Below are positions 22,601 through 31,771 of a DNA stretch of 64,000 bases, piece by piece. The stretch spans positions 1-64,000 of the forward strand of contig JBAIAA010000671.1 of NCBI GenBank assembly GCA_037893245.1, read 5' to 3'. The notes under the pieces were generated by a model, which was given only the letters and a program-made list of their open reading frames with translations, was not told the origin of the DNA and ran no database searches. The DNA comes from Crossaster papposus. Its lineage: Eukaryota; Echinodermata; Asteroidea; Velatida; Solasteridae. The first letter of the stretch is position 1; every line of letters starts with the position of its first letter. A program made the position numbers and the translations under genes.

Positions 22601-24803
22601 TCGTGGTTAATACAAATTATCTGCTGAATTTGTCAAATTCTGGAATAGTTGGGTATTACTCTGCCAAAATCTCCCAAAATCTTTTGGGAGGTTTTAGAAG
22701 ATTTCAGAGAATAGGAGCTAAATGGCAAAAAGTGTGGGTTGATTTAGGTCGAGTTTGTAGGCTGTGCCCAGCATTGTTTACGTTCAGTCATGTATAATCA
22801 AGGAACCTTGCCTTATGCTCAATATCATCTGCACTGCTTCTGAATGTCATCGGCACCGACTCGACCAAAAGTAGTTACTTGTGGAAGATTTTTTTTAAGG
22901 ATTGAGGCAATGGTCACTTTTCTTTGGAACAAATGCAAGAAATAACGGATGATTTTAGTGGACTGTGATTGAATAAACATTTTGCAGGGTAGCAATTGGA
23001 GGATTTCACAGGATTTAGGATGGTTCCTAGCCAAAAGGACTCGGCGGCTTGATAGGGTTACTGGATTTGGATTTTGTCACCGGTGCAACTGGTGTGCATC
23101 CCCGACATACGCAAGGAGTAATCGTAACAGATACGTACTTGATGATATTCTGCAGATGACCGCGACGTCATTGTAATGGTCACAATCGTGTTGGTACCAT
23201 CCCTCGTGGCGGCAGTCGCCCAGTCTTTCCTCGTCTCCGTCGCAATCCACAAACGACAGCAGGATGGATCCGTAGCCCCGGCCGAAGGGCTCCATGAAAT
23301 CTCGGACAGCCACTGCGGATACGTAACCCAGCTGGTGGCACAGGACGTGGCCGTCGGTGAGTGACCAGCTGTGCAGACCACAGATGGTCCCCCACTCACC
23401 GTTGTAGTAGATCTCCACCTGGCCCGAGTTGGGAGTGGTTCCATTGACGAGACGCACTGCCATGGACTCTGATATTGTAAAAACCAATTGCAAAACCACT
23501 AAAAATGTAGTAATCATTTACATTCAATTGGCTTTAGCCCCCAAAGCATCAGTAAATCATCAGACATCATCTTAGTCACAGTGTAATTGTTTATCACCTT
23601 TATTACTAACTCAGGTCAACCTTGTGATGATGTAGATCAGTCGACGACTGACTTATCAGGATCATGCTGCGCCTGACCTACAACTGTTAGGAATTGTTGC
23701 GACCCGAGTGTAAATATGTCGATATTATGACGATTGGTATAAGTCAGCACTAAAACAAAATCAACATTTGCAAGAGTAGAAAAATGCCAACTTTTGCACA
23801 GCGACAAAACATGTTTCCGACAGGCAGGAATGAATCAATCGCAATTGACCTGTGTGGAGTTACAGACCTAGGCTTTTTTTTTGTTAAAAAAAAATGGATT
23901 CACATTGAATGGATAAAAGGTTTAGACATGCTCATCCTACCATTGCCCTTTAACCCCCACTAAATAATATATATGCATCTGTTTTGTTTTGTTTTTACCC
24001 TTTTTTCAACTTTACCTGGTGCATTTGGCAGGTCATCTTGATGGCAAGCGACAGCCGCCCTGTACGTCTCTCGCCCAACACTGTCACTCGCGTTCCTGCT
24101 GTGGCTACAATTCACAAGTCTGAGCTCGTCTCCCGTACAGGAAATCAGTTCGTCCCAAACCGGGGATGCGCTGGCCTCGTTCTTGAAGTTAGCATCGGGG
24201 GAGACCAGGCCCCCACAGCCTAGCTGACGGCACACCACGCGCCCCTCTGCCTCACCCCAGTCGCTGCGGTAGAGGTTCATCCAAATGTCCCCTTGGTAAA
24301 CTTGGACCTGTCCGCTGCAACGTGTCGCACCTCCAACTAACCTCAAAGAAGCATCTATTAAAGGTAGAATACACCATTTGCAGATATCAAAAAATGTTAC
24401 TACTAAATTATTAAGAAATATCTCACTTATTTGAAAGTAAAAATAATAATTCTAGAAATCCAGCAAAACGATTGCACTATATACTGTAATTGTTTCCCAA
24501 AAAATCACGATCGCCATCCTGCGGTCTCTAATTTTTTTTTAGAATAACAAGAATAACTGCCAGATGCCGATTAAAACTGTAAAAAAAATGTCACCAATAT
24601 TACAAAATACTACTTGAGCAAACTGCAGTATGGCAATACGTACACTGGCCTCTAGAATTGAGTAGTATTTTGTTGTACTGTACCCCAAATGAATGCCTTG
24701 GAGGTAGGGGTTAAAATAATAACTTACCTGGCAGTGTTTTGCTTAAGAAAGATTCTTCAAAGGCAAGTGTCAATAACACAGTTGCTATGAATATGAGATG
24801 CAT
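19692..24803 (-). CDS. SRCR receptor B: signal peptide, 6 SRCR, TM, short tail
   Basis: Nine exons in phase (high to low): 24803-24728, 24354-24016, 23468-23139, 22576-22256, 21828-21668, 21374-21194, 21036-20683, 20401-20069, 19888-19692; 763 aa. Exon 1 (76 nt, same length and phase as in gene A) encodes a signal peptide. Six SRCR domains follow; SRCR4 is split by a phase-0 intron (after ..YRKALK), the others are single exons with phase-1 borders. SRCR1 is atypical: the usual WGTVC block reads IWMNLYRSDW, so the first cysteine is absent, but it has LGC. The last exon has a TM helix (YAIVIIVLLSITAVVLLAG) and a ~30-residue tail with YAVL, a YxxPhi endocytic-type motif, and a terminal STVY. It is a type I membrane receptor of scavenger class, tandem to gene A in the same orientation, with an unrelated cytoplasmic tail. 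Ligand unknown. Confidence 0.85.
24594..24715. repeat. Dispersed repeat, copy 1 (mate at 30504), in intron 1 of SRCR B
   Basis: Contains ACAAAATACTACTTGAG.AA, ACTGCAGT, ACACTGGCC, then a TACTGTAC..C and CCAAATGAAT.C.TGGA end that line up with 30504-30612. It lies between the signal-peptide exon and the first SRCR exon. Confidence 0.6.
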
Positions 24804-24867
24804 CGCTACAAATGAGAAGACTATCTGCAATGAGGAAACAATGCAAAAGCTATCCTGTAATTTCTGA

Positions 24868-24936
24868 GACAATTGTGCACTTTTCCCGAAAACAAAACGG
24901 TTTGTTTTCAGGGAAAGTGCACAATGACAATTGTCC
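24868..24936. repeat. Long imperfect inverted repeat (~28-bp arms)
   Basis: GACAATTGTGCACTTTTCCC... pairs with ...GGGAAAGTGCACAATGACAATTGTC around a short ACG-centred loop, with one or two interruptions. It lies just upstream of the SRCR B start codon (within 140 bp), so it would be in its 5' UTR or promoter. Confidence 0.65.
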
Positions 24937-25145
24937 CGAGTATGATGGCTGCTCACAATACGAAGGAAGTCCATTTGTTTGACTGAGCTAATTATCACGC
25001 TAACGACATTATTTATTAATTCTTTCCCAACTTAGCCCCAATTCAACTCGGTCCATAAATCTTGGTCCCAATGATGTTTTAACAATTTTAATGTTTCTTC
25101 TCCCAAACGCTAGGTCGGGAGTTGACCTGAGACCGAGTTGACTTA

Positions 25146-25184
25146 GGGCAGAACATGGAGCAATAAACTAGCTCCATGGGCAGA
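25146..25184. repeat. Palindrome with 7-bp direct repeats (footprint-like)
   Basis: The core CATGGAGCAATAAACTAG...CTCCATG (25154-25178) is flanked by GGGCAGA at 25146-25152 and again at 25178-25184, sharing the core's last G exactly as at 29297. The left half of the core is identical over 18 nt to that at 29305. Confidence 0.6.
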
Positions 25185-25506
25185 GTTGACTCGAATTCGA
25201 TTTAATACTCGCACGATCATCCATAAATATAATGCTCGCACAAGCAACTGATCACTTGACACAATCACAAGTTGTTTTGAAGTCCGACTCTTTCTTCGTC
25301 AGGACTGGCATTATCCAAATCCTGATCACACCCAAACAATTACAATTAACATACAACGAAGATAACTGTAACCACAATTCTCAATTTTACAGAAATATTA
25401 ATCCAGTTATACATACTTAAATAGTACTAGTAATAGTAGCATACAGCAAGCATCAGCAATAGTCCGTACCTTACGTTGAAATTTAAACAAAGTGATTATA
25501 AAGCCA

Positions 25507-25622
25507 GGGCCGTTTTCCAAACCCGAACTTAAGCTTCATTAGTGGCTCCACCACCATTGCCAAACTAAACGAACGAAACCGGTACAGATGAAGACGAAGC
25601 TGTATGTAGTTTAGAAAACGGC
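25507..25622. mobile_element. Short TIR element, GGGCCGTTTTCCA family, copy 2
   Basis: Starts GGGCCGTTTTCCAAACC and ends GTTTAGAAAACGGCC; shares terminal and internal motifs (TTGCCAAACT, GACGAAGCT) with 18387-18465. Non-coding. Confidence 0.6.
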
Positions 25623-26767
25623 CGAAGTATCATGTACATCGGGTGACACTAGAGGGCGATGTTCATGATAACAATAAGCTGGGTATTTTTTTCCAGCCAG
25701 TTTCAGTTTGCGTAAATTAGCACTAATAGACAGGGCCCATAGACATCAGAAAATGTCTAGCTCCAACGGTTTAGAAGATACAGCTATGTCGGAAGTAGCA
25801 CTTCCGATAAAAATGGCGTGGTCATTTTTAAAAGGGCATGGTCATTTAAAAAAGGGCGTGGTCATTTCCGGGCTGTTCGCTCCGGATAGAGATTTTGGCA
25901 CACATCCCAAGTTGTTCCTTGGGGTCATATCAGCCTAGAACAGTTGAGTTATCCTCTCCTAAATAATGTGCATACATGGGTGAGCCAGGTCTTTTACTAA
26001 ATTATGGGGAATAAATAAGAGACCGTTTAAATCTGATTAAGGTCATTTTGGTAGCCATTTTGGATTTGGGCGGACAAATCTTGGGTAGCCACAAGTTAAT
26101 TTCAAAAGGCTTAGGTTCAGGACGCCACAATGAAACCAACTTTAGTGAGCTTTAACAGGACAAAATGAAGATGTACTTTAAATTTAAGTAAGATGCTTTT
26201 GATGGCCATTTTGGCAGCCATTCGCGTTCGTTTATACCTCTATTAATAATAATTTAAAGGTAGTACATGTATACACCATCGGTAATTGCTTGAATAATAC
26301 AATAATACAATAATACAAGAAATGGGGACAAAACTGTTTGTTTGTTTACTGTAACATGCGAGCTTCGTGCTCGCATTTTACAGTTTTGGGTGTGCCCCCC
26401 GTCTAAAAAAATCGTGGATCCGCGCTTGCACTCTTTCAACAATCAACGGTCGTTTTAGATTCGTTTGTAAATGAAAATCAGTCCTTCAAGATTATGAGAA
26501 AGAAATATTGTGTCCCAAAAGACGGGATAAGTTTTTATCCAATGATCGCCACAAAAGTATTTAATACATTTTCCTCTTTGTACGAGTGCTTCGATTTCAC
26601 ATGTATTTTAGATTTTCGAAATTGATAGGTCAAGTTTTAGCGCGATATTTTTCTTCCGCTTCGCGCAATTGTTTAGTTTCCATATTTGGCCCAACCACAG
26701 TCGCCAGAATTACTTTTGATTAAATACACCTTTTAACAGTGTCATACACTAGAAAAATTAGTATACC

Positions 26768-27038
26768 TCCAAATGGGCACTTTGGGAGACAATCCCATAG
26801 AGTCGTGCACAATCTTTATTGTAACCTAACCCGTTTTTACCTGGAGCTTTTTCCACGAAATTTCATATTTATGCTATTTAGACCCAAATCTGTCTTCTCC
26901 GAGCAAAAATAACTCCCAAATATCGTTTTGTGAGGTAGCTAGACACTTAGGGAGACACTGAAATGTCTCCCTAAGTGCCACTGTCTCCCAAGTGAATCAA
27001 AACTATCGCTAATTTGTCTCCCAAAGTGCCTATTTGGA
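26768..27038. mobile_element. Nested MITE, ~25-bp TIRs
   Basis: TCCAAATGGGCACTTTGGGA (26768 onward) is matched inverted by a right arm ending TGCCTATTTGGA at 27038, with one mismatch over 25 bp. An inner hairpin (CACTTAGGGAGACA and its complement, about 26943-26978) is related to the terminal motif. It lies inside the 25726-28085 element. Confidence 0.65.
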
Positions 27039-27689
27039 AGAATTAAGGGAAGCAGTCAACCCTTTCACCCAAATAACAACTGTACATTATAAGGTGTCAA
27101 CCTGAGTGATAGAGCAAATACCTAAAAACCTGTCCTTGAGACTCATTCGAGGGATTCGGTCACATAATAGCACTAGCAGCAATTTTCCAGGGGTGATTTT
27201 ATTAGGAAATCATTGTACCAAAAATAATGTTAAAATCAATATTGTATTTGAGGGGTCTGGAAGCGCGCCACCAGTCAACTTTCAGGCTCTACCCCAGTTC
27301 ATTTTCACAAAGGTTTGTTAAATACTCAACTTGAACAGTGAAAGGAGGGAAAGGAGTGAAATAAGACGGGCAGGCCACCTAAATAATTAAATTTATCGAA
27401 TTTTATACAAAGCGTTATGCACGGCTGCTTTACATTCACAGTCACCGCGTTTTTTAATATAAAGCTCATTTATTGGTTCGTCAAAATAACGAGAGCAACT
27501 GGCCAACTGGTCCGTACGAAACTAGCGAGACAGGTGGACAGATACAACTGGAAACAAACGTATCATTTGCTGTTAACTGTGCATTAATATTTGGATCACA
27601 AATCAACTTCATGTCCTCTTAGTTTGTTAATTTGGTCACAGTCACAGAGAATAAGTGCATAGTGTTTGTGGTCTAAGTCATACTGAGGG

Positions 27690-28010
27690 TGTACATTCAA
27701 GATGACAGAATCACACACAAAACGTTGATATTAAACGTAATTAGCGTATAATTTTATATAATTTTGGCAGCCATTTTAGATTTTGGCGGCCATCTTGAAT
27801 TTGAGGCCAAATTCTGGGTGGCTCTGGAGCTAAATTCAATAGGTGTACATTCAAGATGAGAGAATCACTAAAAAACCCGTTGATATTAAACGTAATTAGC
27901 AGTATATATGTAATTTATGTAATTTTAGCGGCCATTTTTGATTTTGGCGGCCATTTTGAATTAGGTGCAAAAATCAGGGTGGCCCCCAAGCTAATATCAA
28001 ATGGTTGAGG
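27690..28010. repeat. Tandem duplication of ~150 bp inside TIR element
   Basis: The block starting GTGTACATTCAAGATGA, running through GTTGATATTAAACGTAATTA and ending in GGCGGCCAT.TTGAATT, occurs twice in direct orientation (from about 27692 and 27843) with roughly 85-90% identity by eye. Confidence 0.65.
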
Positions 28011-29010
28011 TTCAGGATGATGAAACCGTTGAGAAAACCTTGACAGGAAAAACCCTTAGTTTTTCCTGGTCTGGGCCCTGTCTATAAAATTTAACGTCCG
28101 TGGTGACTTAATTAGCCCCCGACCCGCTGTTGTTGGTAGATTGTAGACGTTCAAATCGTTACTTTTCGTCTGCTTTTTTTTTAACCTGACTCTTTTGTCC
28201 AATCAAATTGACCCAGTATACTTAATAAGACTTCTAACCAATGGGAGACAGGTCATATGCGAGTCACTCCGCGTGATTCGCCACGTGCTGCATGCCCTGC
28301 CTGATGATAGGTCACTTATGTTATATAAAATTAATGCTATAGCCTACTCCATCTAAAAATGAAGACTCACTTTCAAATTATTTTCCCCTTTAATTTACAA
28401 GTGTCAATAATCGTTTACAACTTAACTAAGCCTTTGTATAAGTTAATTAGGTCAACTACTTACCGGCCAGGATGGTTTGGTAACAGTCTCAATTTCTTCA
28501 AAATTTGGGCCACCAACAAAATAAGATCAGTGATTGCAACAAAGACAGTTTTAATAGCACTCTGCTTATCCGCCAACAATTTATGTATTTTTGTACATGA
28601 ACTTGAAACGAGCCTTAGCAATTAAAACCAACTGGCCTGAAAAGTACTTTCATTGACGGACATGAACTTTAAGTGGACTTATCTCGTGTTTTTAGTACGT
28701 TAAAAAGTTCCCTTTTGTTCATATTACACGTTTTTGTGTTCCAACAAAAGGTTTTCACACGTCTTCGGGCTTTCGTACACTTCAACACACGTACCAGACT
28801 CCCTCCGTCCGTCGCATTAAGCTCAATTCTGATTTACAACTATGCAGGATGATGCACACATGTACGAACTGTCGTCTTGAACTCGCATCCCCGTAATAAA
28901 GCGCACGTACTGCAAAGAACTTAGTTGACGGTCTCCTAAAAAGGTTTGCCAAAAGTTTGAACCTTATGCAAAATTAGGCACATGAGGGCGCTGTGCCGCC
29001 ACCACCGTAC

Positions 29011-29053
29011 GGGCGCGGGCCGGGCGCGCGGGGGCCGGGGCCGGGCCGGGGCA
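29011..29053. repeat. GC-rich G-tract patch
   Basis: A 43-bp island of GGGCGCGGGCCGGGC-type sequence with many G runs in an otherwise AT-rich area. It could form G-quadruplexes. No gene start is identified next to it; the phosphoesterase start is 1.3 kb away. Confidence 0.5.
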
Positions 29054-29296
29054 GGACAGCTGATGTAGTGCATATGCAGTGATGTCTGATCGGCAGGGTA
29101 GCACTGGCAGTGGTAAGCCTAAATGTTCCCTGTTTATTATAATCTAGCGCTATTTCATAAAGATGACGAAGAGTATAAGCCCAAGTATTAAATAATGATT
29201 ACGAAAGGTTTTTGTAAGTTATAAACTAAAGCAGGTTGGACGACGTCTTCGTGAGTTACCGTACCACACAACCATGTCATGACAACCATTACCATT

Positions 29297-29343
29297 GAGT
29301 TGACCATGGAGCAATAAACTAGTTTATTGCTCCATGAGTTGAC
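29297..29343. repeat. Perfect 32-bp palindrome with 8-bp direct repeats
   Basis: The palindrome 29305-29336 (left half CATGGAGCAATAAACT) is perfect. It is flanked by GAGTTGAC at 29297-29304 and at 29336-29343 (the last G is shared). This is the most intact of the four footprint-like palindromes. Confidence 0.7.
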
Positions 29344-29699
29344 ATTGTTAATTATGCATGACAACGGTCCAGACATTATGTTGCCAGAGACAGAGTCGAG
29401 TCGAGTTCGTTCGGTACTATCGAGAGTTCCGGATCACTTGATTAACTTAGATTTTCAACTGTATAATTACCCATGGTATAACCTACCGTTTTCGGGATTT
29501 TTTCTCACCAATATTTTCACTATAACAAATTATTCTGCAATATTCAGAAAAAGGGAAAGATTACCATATGCACGGAATGCCAGGACTCTGTTTTTAAAGG
29601 TAGGAATAGATATACCGATTTTACCATTGGTACTTTGCTTAAATTATTAGAAATGGATTTGGGATGTTGTATTTTATAGTAAATATCGTTTAACTGACC

Positions 29700-29970
29700 G
29701 AAGTTTGATAATCATGGATGCCAAGAAAAAGCAAGAAAAACAACATTCTTTTTCAATAGGTGTCGGACAGTTGTTCTTGTTCTTGGTGTGTGTTTTGCGA
29801 TTGTCGTCTGGCAAAATTTCAATTTTTCAGAACAATTGGCGCTTACAGGATATCTACGCAATCATTTTAATAGATGCTGAAGATTATTTTTTACTTTAAA
29901 ATAAGTAAGATTTGTTTAATAATTTGGTAGTAATTGTTTTTGGATATATCTGCAAATGGTGTTCTACCTT
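29700..29970. repeat. Dispersed repeat, copy 2 (mate at 6361)
   Basis: Shares with 6361-6600 an ATGGATGC..AGAAAAAGCAAG start, a TTGTTCTT block, a central CAATCATTTT and a conserved AAATAAGTAAGA...TTTGGTAGTAA...CAAATGGTGT tail. Non-coding by divergence of reading frames. Confidence 0.55.
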
Positions 29971-30346
29971 TAAGAGAGATTTGTAGGCAAAATTGTTAGG
30001 AGAAAATATTTTTATGTTTCTGAAGATCTGAGAGTTTTCAAAAGGTTGCAACATGTTCCTTGACTTGATTTTTTGGGGGGATAATGAGTTAAATCTTGTA
30101 TGATCGCCTATAGGTGCTATATTATGCGCCCCTCGGGTGTTCAATACACTATTTCCCAGACACAGCAGTAAATGATGGTTAACTGTTCAGTCCATGACTG
30201 CCCATGTATTCTTTGTCACTCGCAGACACCTGCACAACCATGGCACGATGTAGCAGTCACACAATGGGAGGCAGGGACTACAGTCTTTGATTGGTTGCTG
30301 TATCGTAGGGAGGCAAGGGCAGGAAATGGGTTCCACCTGCACCTTG

Positions 30347-31702
30347 ATGGGGTCTACGGCTGTTAAACATCAGGACGACGAGGTCGTCAGGTGGAGAGGC
30401 CATGTGCTCTATGGCAACGGTAAGGTTTGGTTACAAACATTCATCTGCACTTAATGTCCCTAGTGTGACAAGGCAAATTTGTTACCCTAACGTCACCTAA
30501 TACTACAAAATACTACTTGAGTAAACTGCAGTTTGCAGTACTCTTACTACACTGGCCATATACTACTACACTGTACTATACACCAAATGAATACTTGGAA
30601 CGTTAGGGTATACAAAGGATTATTTACAACCACTCAAAAACAAAACTGTTAGAATGTTAGTAAATAATTGTACGAAATGTCTGGTGAAATCGTTGAGAAC
30701 GAACATTTGTTTCAAGGTTGTCTGTTGCACTACATTAATTGTTATCAGTATTACTTTGCAACATTTTAGCACGAGGTCAAGCAGGATAAACTTTGTTTAA
30801 ATAGACCTAGTTTTCCTCATTGTGCTTATGAAATATAAAAATGTTATTTGAAACGGTTGAGATGGGATGTGTGTTTATATGAAGGTATAGTAACCAAAAA
30901 AGCTTGCATATGGTCAAAGACCAAAGTGTATTCTGGTTGGCCTCGTGCAAAATTTCGCATTTTAGTTATTTTTAACTGGTAAAAAAAAGACTGGTACCAC
31001 TAACCTTGTGAAATTATTCTGTCTGATATGATATCTTTTGCGACCTGTTCCAACGAAACCCGGACAAATTCGCACAATGTGTTTTATTACAATGTACCCG
31101 TGAAGTCATTTCGGGTTGGATTTTACCATTTTAAGGTTTTGGGTTTTCCTGAATCACGAACTATTAATCTACAATCTCTTCAAATTTCAACATAATCCAT
31201 TTTGTGTCGATTTGTTTGTGAAACAATTGTGTATAGAAATAATACGCTTTTCTGAACTTCAAAGCTGTTTATCTCATTATTAGGTTGGCAGGGTTTTCTC
31301 ACTAAATCCGGCCCCAGGGGAAATAGAGTGGGGGTACATATGTAAATGATACATCATTTTAAAGCTTAGAGCCTAGAGAATTTGTAAAAAGCAAAATCTA
31401 AAAAAACAAAAAAAGTCAACTTTGTCCGGGTTTCGTTGGAGCAGGTCACATTTGAAGAAAACAGTCAAAGAAATTGTACCCACATGCCCATTTTTTTTTT
31501 TTTTTTCCATTAGCAATGGAAATAAGTTACAAGACTAGAAAAAACCTGTGCATACATTTTAGGAATATTATCCACTTCCAACAATTTCCAGAATCGTCAG
31601 TCACACCTCTCCATTTACTCCTGCTAGTTTTGCCCAAAGTTACTGTACCTCTAGATATTCAGTGACTGCACAAAGGGCACGTAGATTGCCAAAGTGCCAT
31701 TG

Positions 31703-31771
<69 letters not shown>

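Larger units (their letters stand above)
25726..28085. mobile_element. 2.36-kb non-autonomous element with 14-bp TIRs
   Basis: ATAGACAGGGCCCA at 25726-25739 is exactly inverted at 28072-28085. No transposase is encoded. The interior carries recurrent (G/A)GCGGCCATTTTG-like motifs, GGCGTGGTCATTT repeats near 25810-25870, an internal MITE (26768-27038) and a tandem duplication (27690-28010). No target-site duplication could be verified. CAGGG termini suggest a hAT-like family (inference). Confidence 0.55.
24804..30346. other. 5.5-kb intergenic region dominated by TE remnants
   Basis: No host gene recognised. Contains a ~28-bp-arm hairpin, two palindromes with direct repeats, a short TIR element, a 2.36-kb TIR element with an internal MITE, a GC-rich patch and a dispersed repeat. 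The right edge should carry the promoter and 5' UTR of the phosphoesterase gene. Confidence 0.55.

Noticed and set aside
29327-29650. 107-codon + strand frame
   Set aside because: Begins inside the 32-bp palindrome, is compositionally non-coding and has no domain.
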